A DNA stretch of 50,317 bases from a virus, in the IMG/VR virus record IMGVR_UViG_3300022744_000040, positions 1 to 50,317 of that record; one strand, given 5' to 3'. Position numbers and translations under genes: made by a program. Of this stretch, positions 41,553-49,648 are shown piece by piece. The notes under the pieces are model-generated. The model was not told where the DNA came from, made no database searches, and saw only the letters and a program-made list of their open reading frames with translations. Position 1 is the stretch's first letter, and every line of letters begins with the position of its first letter.

Positions 41553-44500
41553 TCAGAATGTACCACAGTCTATTGATCCGAATGTTGGGACTCCTCCAAT
41601 AATCTGCAGTACTTCGCCCTCAGCGCCAGCAGCAGTTACCAATAAGCCATCCGTACCATTGCCATAAAGAACGCCATTAACCGTGAATGTAGATCTACCT
41701 GTACCGCCGTTCGGAACTGTGAGATCGTTCGTCAGTGTTATGGCAGTTGCAGTAATATTGCCCGAAATTGCAACATCACCAATAACATTTGCAAAACCAG
41801 CGATCGTCGTATTGCCGGCACTCACCGCGCCAGATACATTCGCAAATCCTGCGATCGTAGTATTTCCTACAGATAGCGATCCAGACAATACAGTATTGCC
41901 TGCTGCAATTGTTGTTGCTGCCAAGCTACCAGTAATCGTTGTGTTGCCAGAAGCTAGCGTACCACTGATAGTTGTATTACCAGTGGAGAGTGTCGTAGAT
42001 TGCAACGAACCAACGACATTAGCATATCCGGTGATCGTAGAGTTACCAGAAACGAGTGTCTGCGTTTGTAGTTGTGATGTTACATTTGCCCAACCTGCTA
42101 CTGTTGTGTTGCCAGCACCAAGCGTTCCAGCAATTGTTGTGTTACCTGTCGACAACGTCAACGATTGGAGCGACGAAGTTACGTTAGCAAAACCAGTAAT
42201 TGTTGTATTACCGGCAGCAAGCGTCGACGAGATGTTTGCAAAGCCAACAATCGTTGTGTTTCCAGAATCGAGCGTGCCGACCACATTAGCGAATCCGCTA
42301 ATTGTAGTATTGCCGGCTGCAACGATACGGAACGTACCGGTATTTGCTTGGAAGTCGGCGATTCTGAACGTGTTGTTTGATGTATCGATGTATGCGCCAT
42401 CTGGTTCAGGCTCATATTGATCGAAGACTTTCCACACTCCATCTGTGGCATCACGGAAGAAACCAGCATGACGATATGTACCGTCGTTATAGTTACCAGT
42501 AATACCCAAATCAGGATTAGCAATTGCACTACCTTCGTTGAGGTAGATCATGTTGTCTTCAACTGCTAGATTCGTAACGCCAATTGTTACAGTATTACCA
42601 TTGACAAACAAATCACCATCGATCTGGACGTTAGATAGTGTATGGATTGTATTTGCTGTTAGATGATACCCGATCGTAGCGTTGCCACTAACAGTAGCAT
42701 CGCCGTTCACATTAGCAAAGCCAGTAATCGTTGTGTTGCCAGCTGCAAGTGTATTAGCAATCGTTACTGCACCACCAACATCCAACGTCGATGTAACATT
42801 CGCGAATCCATTGATCGTTGTGTTACCGGCCGCTAGCGTGCCGGCTACATTAGCGCCACCAGTCGTAATCGTAGCTGAATTAATATTACCTGTTACGTTT
42901 GCCCATCCGTTTACGGTCGTATTGCCTGTAGCAAGCGTGTTGGCGATTGTAGTAGCACCGTTAACAACTAACGTACCATGAACATCAACGTTGCCAGCGA
43001 TGCTTGCTGTAGAATATACGTTGATGAAGCCAGTTACTACTGTATTACCGGATGCGAGTGTACCAGCAACTGTTGTGTTGCCAGTCGATAGGGTGGTCGA
43101 TTGCAACGAACCAACGACATTCGCGAAGCCAGTTACGGTTGTATTGCCAGCATCGAGAGATCCAGACACAACTGCATTACCAGAAGCAAATGTAGTTGTT
43201 TGCAAGCTACCAACAACGTTAGCAAAACCTGTAACAGTTGAGTTACCAGAAACGAATGTTGTTGTTTGTAGGTTTCCAACGACGTTTGCTGAACCTGTTA
43301 CAGTAGTGTTGCCTGTAGTAAGAGTTGTCGATTGTAGCGATCCAACGACATTAGCAAATCCAGTTACGGTTGTGTTACCTGCTGTGATTGTAGCAGACAT
43401 CATATTGCCTGTTACATTAGCAAATCCTGTAACTGTTGTATTTCCAGAAGCCAGTGTGCCAGATACGACGCTATTGCCAGTAGAAAGAGTTGTCGATTGG
43501 AGCGTACCAACGACATTAGCAAAACCAGTGATTGTGGAATTGCCAGAAACAAATGTAGATGTCTGTAGGCTAGTCGTTACATTAGCATAGCCCGTAATCG
43601 TTGTATTTCCGGCCGACAACGTGCCACCAACGATCGTGTTGCCTGTTGACAGCGTCTGCGATTGGAAAGATCCAGTTACGTTAGCGTAACCAGTGATTGT
43701 TGTGTTGCCAGCTGCAAGTGTAGTAACGCCAGACAACGTACGGCCAAATAGATTCAAGCCAGTATTGTTGGCTTGCATAATCAGCGTAGTATTTGCGTAG
43801 AACTTGTAGTTGCTATCGGTCAGCGTAGCTGTACTGAACCACATCGAACCAGATTCAATACCAATTGCATAGTCGACAGCGGCAGCGCTAACTGTATCCC
43901 AGAAAATAGCTTTAGTACCAGCGCTTCTTGTGGCGACTGTAGGAGCACCAATTCCGTTTTGCTGGAAGTTGATCCACTTGCTTACTGTGTTGGAAAGCGT
44001 CAACGAACCAGCACTAATCGTCGTATTTCCGGCGATATCTACAGTATTTGCTAGAGTTGTTCCACCCGACACTTGCAAACTGTTGACCACATTAGCAAAA
44101 CCGGCTATAGTCGTATTGCCGCTGCTCAATGTATTAGATATTAAGACAGCTCCATTAACGGTCAAGCTGTCTCTCAGGGTAACAGCTCCGCCTACATTAG
44201 CGGTAGAAGAAACGTTGATGAAACCGGTTACAGTTGTATTGCCACTAGCCAATGAGCCAGATACAATTGTGTTTCCTACCGTAGCAGTCACTGCATTTAG
44301 ATTGCCAATAACGTTGGCATAACCAGCTACAGTTGCATTACCAGTTGCGATTGTGTTTGCAACTACAACAGCACCATTAACGGTTACATCACCACGAGCA
44401 GTGATATTGCCACCGATGTTGGCAGTCGATGTGACATTAATGAAGCCAGTTACCGATACATTTCCTGAATCGATAGTACCAGCAACTACCTTACCAGAGA

Positions 44501-47096
44501 CATTGGCAGTGCCATTGATTGTTGTGTTACCAAACGTAACAGCAGATGTTGTATCGACTGGCTGGCCGATTGCAAACGTAGGTTGGCTATTCTCACCACC
44601 AGCTCCAGTGATGTATACACCAGTTCCTGGTACGACATTACCAACATATGATCCCGAAGTATCGATACCAAGCTCAACAGCATTCGGTTGAATTGTTGTT
44701 GATAGCGTAATGCTACCATTTGCCAAGTTTGTTAGTGTTGCGTTAGCAGTACCAACAACATCACCAGTCAACGAAACAACAATGTTTGGGTTGCGGTTGA
44801 TTGTGGCAACGTTGATGTTGTTTGCAACGATCGTTGTAGAGTTGGCGAATGTATTGACAGTCGTATTACCTACTGTAATGTCAGTAGTATTGATAACGAC
44901 GTTTGCGCCAACAGCTAAATTGCTACCATTCGTTGACCATCTATCGTTCAACTCGTCCCAAAGGAACTGAACATTAGCAGATGTGCCACGGTTGATGTCG
45001 ATACCAGCATTCTCAAGTGGAACGCCAGCCATATCAGCATTGAGCGTGATGATATTGTCACCAATATTCAATGCAGTTGTGTTGATATAAGTGGTTGTAC
45101 CGGAAACCGTTAGGTTACCAGTCAGTGTTAAGTTATTACCAGCAAGCGTATCTGTAACGACAACATTACCTTGGACGTTCGCGATGCCAGTGATTGTAGT
45201 ATTACCAGCCGCTAGAGTGTTGGCGATATTTACAGCACCATTGACTGTCATGTTGCCATGAGCAGCTAAGTTGCCACCAACGTTTGCTGATGAAGATACT
45301 TCTAAGAAACCAGTAACAGTCGTGTTACCAGCAGCAAGAGTGTTTGCAATTGTTACTGAGCCGTTGGCGATGATTCGGCTACGTGCAGTCAGATCGCCGC
45401 CGACGTTTGCAGTCGATGATACGTTGATGAATCCAGTAACAGTCGAATTGCCAGTAGCAAGCGTATTTGCAATAGTAACAGCACCATTAACAGCGACTGT
45501 GCTACGAGCAGTTACAGCGCCACCGATGTTGGCCGTGGAAGATACTTCTAAGAAACCAGTAACAGTCGAATTGCCTGTCGCAATCGCATTCGTAACCGAC
45601 ACTTGGCCGTTGATGGTTGCATTGCCGCCGATATTCGCGGTTGATGAAACGTTGATATAACCTACAACATCAGCATTACCAGAAAGCAATGTTCCTGTTT
45701 GAAGTTGTCCTGTTACGTTCGCATAGCCAGTAACTGTTGCATTACCTGTAGCAATTGTGTTTGCGATGGTAACTGCACCATTAACGATTGCAGGGCCGTG
45801 AATTTGTGTGTTACCATAAAAGTCTGAGCTCTCGGCAACAGAGATTGCATTAGCAACGAGTGTGTTAGAAGAAACAGTCTCGCGAACTGTCAGCGTTCCT
45901 TGTACGCTCGTATTGCCAACGTCGAATGCGATAGGATCGCCAGTTGGAGTCTGAGCACTTAGAACAGTTCCAGCATCCGAAATAACAGCATTGCCGACAA
46001 CAAGCGTATTGCCACTGAGATACAACTCAGTGTATCGCATTTCAGGTGTACCGAGAGCATATGCGTTGTTAGCATCTGGAACGACATTCTTAGTCGTTAG
46101 TGTTCCGGCGATTGCTGCATTGCCACTGATGTTGGCTGTGTTAGCAATTGTTACTGCGCCATTGACAACCAAACCACCATGAATAGTAGCATCGCCGCCT
46201 ACATTGGCAGTGGATGATACGTTAATCGAACCAACGACAGTCGTATTCCCTACAGCCAAAGTATTAGCAATAACGGTTGCGCCATTGACTGTAGCGGTGC
46301 CACGAATTTCAACGTTGCCAGCCAAATTAGCTGTATAGTTGACGCGCAACGTACCATCAATACCAGTATCACGTAGATCAGTACGTCCAGATACTTGCAA
46401 CGTGCCTGTTACGTTTGCAAAGCCATGTGCAGTTGTGTTACCGAAGTTAACTTCAGAATCAGTTTCAACTGGTTGACCGATCGAGAATGTAGGCTGGCTG
46501 TTTTCGCCGCCAGCACCCGTAATGTGAACACCAGTTCCTGGAGCCACGTTGCCGACATATGAGCCAGTTGTATCGACGCCAAGCTCAATACTATCGAACT
46601 GATTAGTCGTTGTGATGTTGATTACACCATTCGCTAAATTCGTTAGCGTGGTATTTCCAGAACCTGCGACGTCGCCAGACAGATTGATCGTGATTGTCGG
46701 ATCTCTGTTGATCGCGCCTGTGATGTCTAGATTATTAGCGGTCGTCGTTTGATCGACAATGCTGAAACTATTGCCAACGTTTAGGTTATTGGCAATAATG
46801 ACGTTATTTGGGAACGACAGACTCCAGTCAAAGTCGTTATATGTGTTCGATACCGCAATTTGAAACACATTGCCGGTGATCGTAGGTGCGCGATGTGCCA
46901 CCCATGTAGCGGAATTCGCATTGTAGATAATGATGTACGCATTGGCTACGTTGGTAGTAGTGACGTCCGTCAGCTCATCCAACCTACGGCCAGAGCCAAC
47001 AGCATTGCGTAGTGTAAGTGCTTGCGTTGGTGCTAAGGCACCGTCGTTCTTTACACGAACCTTAATCTTTGGGGTTTGGAAAACGGTATTTGCCAT
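41553..47096 (-). CDS. Giant repetitive tail fibre (1847 aa)
   Basis: The largest protein in the window. The N-terminus (ANTVFQTPKIKVRVKNDGAL and SGRRLDELTDVTTTNVANAY) looks like a virion attachment domain. The body is a long series of units of the type GNTTVTGFANVVGSLQSTTL, predicted to fold as a triple beta-helical or shaft-like fibre. Embedded are INTTALNIGDNIITLNADMA (also in the 1073-aa fibre) and, near residue 1480-1570, the NLAVEDNMIYLNEGSAIANP module with YNDGTYRHAGFFRDATDG. The C-terminus has VPNGGTGRSTFTVNGVLYGN, a common fibre-tip motif. It is the second gene in the late unit. Confidence 0.87.
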   Translation of the reverse strand: MANTVFQTPKIKVRVKNDGALAPTQALTLRNAVGSGRRLDELTDVTTTNVANAYIIIYNANSATWVAHRAPTITGNVFQIAVSNTYNDFDWSLSFPNNVIIANNLNVGNSFSIVDQTTTANNLDITGAINRDPTITINLSGDVAGSGNTTLTNLANGVINITTTNQFDSIELGVDTTGSYVGNVAPGTGVHITGAGGENSQPTFSIGQPVETDSEVNFGNTTAHGFANVTGTLQVSGRTDLRDTGIDGTLRVNYTANLAGNVEIRGTATVNGATVIANTLAVGNTTVVGSINVSSTANVGGDATIHGGLVVNGAVTIANTANISGNAAIAGTLTTKNVVPDANNAYALGTPEMRYTELYLSGNTLVVGNAVISDAGTVLSAQTPTGDPIAFDVGNTSVQGTLTVRETVSSNTLVANAISVAESSDFYGNTQIHGPAIVNGAVTIANTIATGNATVTGYANVTGQLQTGTLLSGNADVVGYINVSSTANIGGNATINGQVSVTNAIATGNSTVTGFLEVSSTANIGGAVTARSTVAVNGAVTIANTLATGNSTVTGFINVSSTANVGGDLTARSRIIANGSVTIANTLAAGNTTVTGFLEVSSSANVGGNLAAHGNMTVNGAVNIANTLAAGNTTITGIANVQGNVVVTDTLAGNNLTLTGNLTVSGTTTYINTTALNIGDNIITLNADMAGVPLENAGIDINRGTSANVQFLWDELNDRWSTNGSNLAVGANVVINTTDITVGNTTVNTFANSTTIVANNINVATINRNPNIVVSLTGDVVGTANATLTNLANGSITLSTTIQPNAVELGIDTSGSYVGNVVPGTGVYITGAGGENSQPTFAIGQPVDTTSAVTFGNTTINGTANVSGKVVAGTIDSGNVSVTGFINVTSTANIGGNITARGDVTVNGAVVVANTIATGNATVAGYANVIGNLNAVTATVGNTIVSGSLASGNTTVTGFINVSSTANVGGAVTLRDSLTVNGAVLISNTLSSGNTTIAGFANVVNSLQVSGGTTLANTVDIAGNTTISAGSLTLSNTVSKWINFQQNGIGAPTVATRSAGTKAIFWDTVSAAAVDYAIGIESGSMWFSTATLTDSNYKFYANTTLIMQANNTGLNLFGRTLSGVTTLAAGNTTITGYANVTGSFQSQTLSTGNTIVGGTLSAGNTTITGYANVTTSLQTSTFVSGNSTITGFANVVGTLQSTTLSTGNSVVSGTLASGNTTVTGFANVTGNMMSATITAGNTTVTGFANVVGSLQSTTLTTGNTTVTGSANVVGNLQTTTFVSGNSTVTGFANVVGSLQTTTFASGNAVVSGSLDAGNTTVTGFANVVGSLQSTTLSTGNTTVAGTLASGNTVVTGFINVYSTASIAGNVDVHGTLVVNGATTIANTLATGNTTVNGWANVTGNINSATITTGGANVAGTLAAGNTTINGFANVTSTLDVGGAVTIANTLAAGNTTITGFANVNGDATVSGNATIGYHLTANTIHTLSNVQIDGDLFVNGNTVTIGVTNLAVEDNMIYLNEGSAIANPDLGITGNYNDGTYRHAGFFRDATDGVWKVFDQYEPEPDGAYIDTSNNTFRIADFQANTGTFRIVAAGNTTISGFANVVGTLDSGNTTIVGFANISSTLAAGNTTITGFANVTSSLQSLTLSTGNTTIAGTLGAGNTTVAGWANVTSQLQTQTLVSGNSTITGYANVVGSLQSTTLSTGNTTISGTLASGNTTITGSLAATTIAAGNTVLSGSLSVGNTTIAGFANVSGAVSAGNTTIAGFANVIGDVAISGNITATAITLTNDLTVPNGGTGRSTFTVNGVLYGNGTDGLLVTAAGAEGEVLQIIGGVPTFGSIDCGTF
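41740..46450 (-). repeat. Degenerate coding repeats of the giant fibre
   Basis: The minus strand encodes several dozen short units built on 'aGNTTVTGFANVxGxLxSxTLs', with spacings of about 15 to 36 residues. The paired phrases GNITARGDVTVNGAVVVANT and GNATINGQVSVTNAIATGNS show two alternating subtypes. The array is densest at 41.7-44.4 kb. Clean open frame throughout. Confidence 0.8.
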
Positions 47097-47101
47097 CTAT
47101 T

Positions 47102-47431
47102 TTATCTCGTAACTTGTGGGGTGACCGTAACTATTCCTTCCACAATCCGAGAAACAACACCAGATGTGTTTGTAAGCTCTACATCATATACAAAACGACC
47201 GGCCGTCAAAGCGCCAGTCTGCGTCGACGTCAAACCCAACGTTACAACGCCGTCAGCCGCATCGATCGATACAGCAAATGGTGTGGAATTTGACGATGAA
47301 TAGTGTTTTCTTATCTGAGCGGAACCTGTATACCCAGTCAGATCGACTGGCATATCGTTATCATCGGTAATATCGATGGAAGTTGAGTATGTGGTCCCTT
47401 GGTCGATGATCAGATTTGCTTTAATTGCCAT
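47102..47431 (-). CDS. Ig-like structural protein at head of the fibre operon
   Basis: A 109-aa protein: AIKANLIIDQGTTYSTSIDI, TDDNDMPVDLTGYTGSAQIR, KHYSSSN and DGVVTLGLTSTQTGALTAGR, then VYDVELTNTSGVVSRIVEGI. This is the small beta-sandwich outline ('QG.....I...D..G.P.DLTG.T..AQIR') of proteins found beside fibres or baseplate parts in many phages, including BppU-type N-terminal domains. It is the first minus-strand late gene after the strand switch and is separated from the giant fibre by five bases. It may form the attachment or collar of that fibre. Confidence 0.83.
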   Translation of the reverse strand: MAIKANLIIDQGTTYSTSIDITDDNDMPVDLTGYTGSAQIRKHYSSSNSTPFAVSIDAADGVVTLGLTSTQTGALTAGRFVYDVELTNTSGVVSRIVEGIVTVTPQVTR

Positions 47432-47460
47432 GGTTTTTTCGCAGTTTGAAGTGTCTTCTT

Positions 47461-47468
47461 TATTTATA
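47461..47468 (-). promoter_or_regulatory. T4-type late promoter (TATAAATA) for the fibre operon
   Basis: Exact TATAAATA on the minus strand, 30 bases before the Ig-like protein start, in the divergent intergenic region. It is the only exact octamer upstream of the 35 kb fibre island and so probably its main promoter. Confidence 0.72.
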
Positions 47469-47515
47469 AGATGTCAAGATCGCCTAGATAATAATACTAG
47501 ATTAATGGAGATATT
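47469..47515 (+). promoter_or_regulatory. Divergent intergenic leader of the plus-strand operon
   Basis: The leader contains AT-rich TAGATAATAATACTAG and the ribosome binding site GGAGATATT directly before the ATG at 47516. There is no plus-strand late octamer. A sigma70-like -10 element is possible within the AT-rich stretch, but I see no convincing -35. If real, this would make the operon early or middle rather than late. Confidence 0.4.
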
Positions 47516-48664
47516 ATGAGAGCTTGTGTAACTGGGTATGGAATGATTGACTGTTTGGGTCGCGATCCTTCTTCGAATTTCGACAAACTGATCGATCCTC
47601 ACGACTATACCTCCCACGTTGACTGCGAAAATATCCGCCACGCGTATGTTAATCGCGGCTGTACGGTCGATGATACTGACCTCGAAATAGGCGTGCCAAA
47701 AGTACACCTATCCAAGACGATGATTTATGGCATATATGCCACCGAGCAAGCCCTCAAAATGGCCGATGTGCCAGATACGAAGAACGTTGCTGTAATTCTA
47801 TCTTCAGTCACTGGCGGAAATGAGCTTCGGTATGAAGCCCAAACATCCGAGAAAAGGTACTCAATCAAGAAGACCCTCAACGTAATGGTTGATTCCTTAT
47901 GTAGCGCCGTATCTCAACAACACGGGTTCACTGGTGTCAATCTATCAATTTACTCTGCATGTTCCACCGGCATCGTCAGCATCGACTATGGAATGAAACT
48001 ACTCGACGAATATGATTATGTCATTGTCGGAGGTGCAGACCACGGCGTCAACCCAATCGATCTTAGTTTCTTCTGCCAATTGACCGCGCTAGGAAATAAG
48101 TCAGCGCCTTTTGACGACAACCGTGAAGGATTCGTGATGGGGTCGGGAGCTGGTGTTCTGATTCTAGAGTCGGAGGAAAAGGCTAAAGCACGAGGTGCAA
48201 CCATACATGCATACTTATATCCAGCTGGAAACGCTTCCGATGCGCATGATAGAACCTCCCCATCAGGAGAGGGCGCAATAACGGCTATGAAGAAAGCAAT
48301 CAGCAATGCTGGTGGCCCTAACATCGATTTCGTCAATGCGCATGGTACTAGCACGCCAGCTGGCGATGAGGTTGAATATAATGCAATATTGTATACGCTA
48401 GGGGATGTGCCAATCTATAGCAACAAAGGCAAGATCGGCCATACTATGGCAGCTGCTGGTGTTATTGAAACAATCTATAGTATTGAGGCGATGAAGCGAA
48501 GTGTCATTCCACATACCCATAACCTTCAAACATCGTCGTTCGATATAAATAATAATCTAATTAAAACGCCAACAAACTACACAAAGCAGACAGCATATAC
48601 TCTGAACAACTCGTTTGGGTTTGGTGGCAAATGTTCCTCGATGGTGATTGAATATGAAAATTGA
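47516..48664 (+). CDS. Beta-ketoacyl-ACP synthase (FabF/KAS II-like)
   Basis: A 382-aa condensing enzyme (bacterial FabF is about 410 aa). It would join malonyl-ACP to an acyl-ACP in fatty acid or polyketide elongation. The thiolase-fold active site is complete: Cys149 in YSACSTG, His276 in VNAHGTSTPAGDE, Lys304 and His309 in SNKGKIGHTMAAAG, and the C-terminal NNSFGFGGKCS loop. The Cys-His-His arrangement identifies an elongating KAS I/II type rather than the initiating FabH type. The N-terminal third is shortened. No acyl carrier protein is visible nearby, so it would have to use the host's. First gene of a coupled plus-strand operon. Confidence 0.93.
   Translation: MRACVTGYGMIDCLGRDPSSNFDKLIDPHDYTSHVDCENIRHAYVNRGCTVDDTDLEIGVPKVHLSKTMIYGIYATEQALKMADVPDTKNVAVILSSVTGGNELRYEAQTSEKRYSIKKTLNVMVDSLCSAVSQQHGFTGVNLSIYSACSTGIVSIDYGMKLLDEYDYVIVGGADHGVNPIDLSFFCQLTALGNKSAPFDDNREGFVMGSGAGVLILESEEKAKARGATIHAYLYPAGNASDAHDRTSPSGEGAITAMKKAISNAGGPNIDFVNAHGTSTPAGDEVEYNAILYTLGDVPIYSNKGKIGHTMAAAGVIETIYSIEAMKRSVIPHTHNLQTSSFDINNNLIKTPTNYTKQTAYTLNNSFGFGGKCSSMVIEYEN
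48544..48551 (+). promoter_or_regulatory. Late-type octamer TATAAATA inside the ketosynthase gene
   Basis: Exact TATAAATA on the plus strand, 110 bases before the 66-aa ORF. It could give late expression of the downstream oxygenase and desaturase, but it encodes ordinary residues (Asp-Ile-Asn-Asn) and may be chance. Confidence 0.25.
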
Positions 48665-48854
48665 ATACAAAGAACGCAATGGACGCGTGATGGCGCTGGC
48701 CAGAATACAGGACAAGGTGTTTGTCCATGTAGATGGTGATAAGGATTCTGCAGAAAAGGGGCTGATGGATAAAATCGCAAATCCGAAGTTTGCGTTGTAT
48801 GATATGGCAGCTCCCACGACACACCATAATTCCTCAGTGAGGACTAGAGCATGA
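48654..48854 (+). CDS. 66-aa orphan protein in the acyl-modification operon
   Basis: MKIEYKERNGRVMALARIQD, then KVFVHVDGDKDSAEKGLMDK and a Ser/Thr/Arg tail. The ATG at 48654 is chosen; a TTG two codons earlier is less likely. The start overlaps the ketosynthase end, and its TGA overlaps the next ATG (ATGA), so it is sandwiched in a coupled operon. It lacks the DSL phosphopantetheine motif, so it is not an obvious acyl carrier protein. There is no signal peptide or membrane segment. Not recognised. Confidence 0.72.
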   Translation: MKIEYKERNGRVMALARIQDKVFVHVDGDKDSAEKGLMDKIANPKFALYDMAAPTTHHNSSVRTRA

Positions 48855-49648
48855 ACCAAGTAAAAGACGTCGTTGGGTATAAGTGGGATGCATGGCAAAT
48901 CCGTGCCGACTGGTACAATAAGGTACTTCCACACCTCACACGCAATTCGATTATACCTGCAGTATTTGCAGAAAATCCTGACGAGGAAATGTTTACCTAC
49001 GTCCGCCGAACAAAGATCAATCCTATCTTAGAAGGAACGATATTTGAAGATATTCTCATGCGTGTCCCTTTCAATTTGAATAGAGCTGTATTCATATACA
49101 TTCCGGAAGGGATGTGCCTACGACACCACACAGACCCTGATGACAAGTATCATATATCGGTGATTGAGAATCCTGGCTCTTTCTACTACGATTATGATCG
49201 TCGCACTGGTGTTCATTTACCAGCCGATGGCCAATTGAGAAAGATAAACTCTTCTGAATGCCATCACACAGCTATCAATGGTGGTGTCGAGCCACGGATC
49301 CATTTGGTGATGACTGAGCACGAATGCGACGTGCCGAATCCTTCACAGACGTTCGTATCAAAGCTGTCGTACGACTACTCGGATTGCAATTGTATGGGTT
49401 TGTTTACAGGCAAAAGGGATATAGCATCGACGATAGAGCAAAACTTTACAATGTCGTTAACACAGGCAATGTATCGTACTAAGAAAGTGCACAAACTTCA
49501 TGCGACCAATGAACACAACGCACGGTCTTATGAAATACACTGGGCCGATCACCAGACGATGTGTGATATGATCAACTCAGACATCCACTGGCAAACCGAA
49601 GAAGCACTCAAAGTATTTGGCATTAAACTGACACACACGCCGTTATGA
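48851..49648 (+). CDS. 2-oxoglutarate/Fe(II) oxygenase, Asp/Asn beta-hydroxylase type
   Basis: A 265-aa protein. The double-stranded beta-helix core is clear: the HxD iron ligands His93 and Asp95 in CLRHHTDPDDKYH, FYYDYDRRTGVHLPADG, the distal ligand His139 in SECHHTAINGG, and Arg149 in PRIHLVM, which would hold 2-oxoglutarate. This spacing is that of the aspartyl/asparaginyl beta-hydroxylase family, which also contains the lipid A acyl hydroxylase LpxO. No membrane segment is visible. Substrate unknown: protein side chain, small molecule or acyl chain. The C-terminal 100 residues have extra Cys and His. Coupled to both neighbours. Confidence 0.87.
   Translation: MNQVKDVVGYKWDAWQIRADWYNKVLPHLTRNSIIPAVFAENPDEEMFTYVRRTKINPILEGTIFEDILMRVPFNLNRAVFIYIPEGMCLRHHTDPDDKYHISVIENPGSFYYDYDRRTGVHLPADGQLRKINSSECHHTAINGGVEPRIHLVMTEHECDVPNPSQTFVSKLSYDYSDCNCMGLFTGKRDIASTIEQNFTMSLTQAMYRTKKVHKLHATNEHNARSYEIHWADHQTMCDMINSDIHWQTEEALKVFGIKLTHTPL

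Noticed and set aside
41683-42420. Long plus-strand open frame (245 codons) opposite the giant fibre, and similar ones at 42682, 42991, 43930 and 45271
   Set aside because: They are antisense shadows of the repetitive GNTTVTGFANV coding; the Val/Pro/Leu-rich products are the mirror of that repeat, and no ribosome binding sites or promoters support them.
39800-46450. Tandem repeats considered as a possible CRISPR array or satellite
   Set aside because: The repeats are in frame, diverge mainly at synonymous positions, have no constant repeat with unique spacers, and encode plausible fibre shafts.
48654-48854. The 66-aa ORF as an acyl carrier protein for the ketosynthase
   Set aside because: It lacks a DSL-type serine site and the acidic four-helix pattern of carrier proteins.
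48557-48934. Minus-strand frames of 81-125 codons opposite the acyl operon
   Set aside because: Antisense to genes with intact catalytic motifs; three overlapping frames at the same place is typical of chance.
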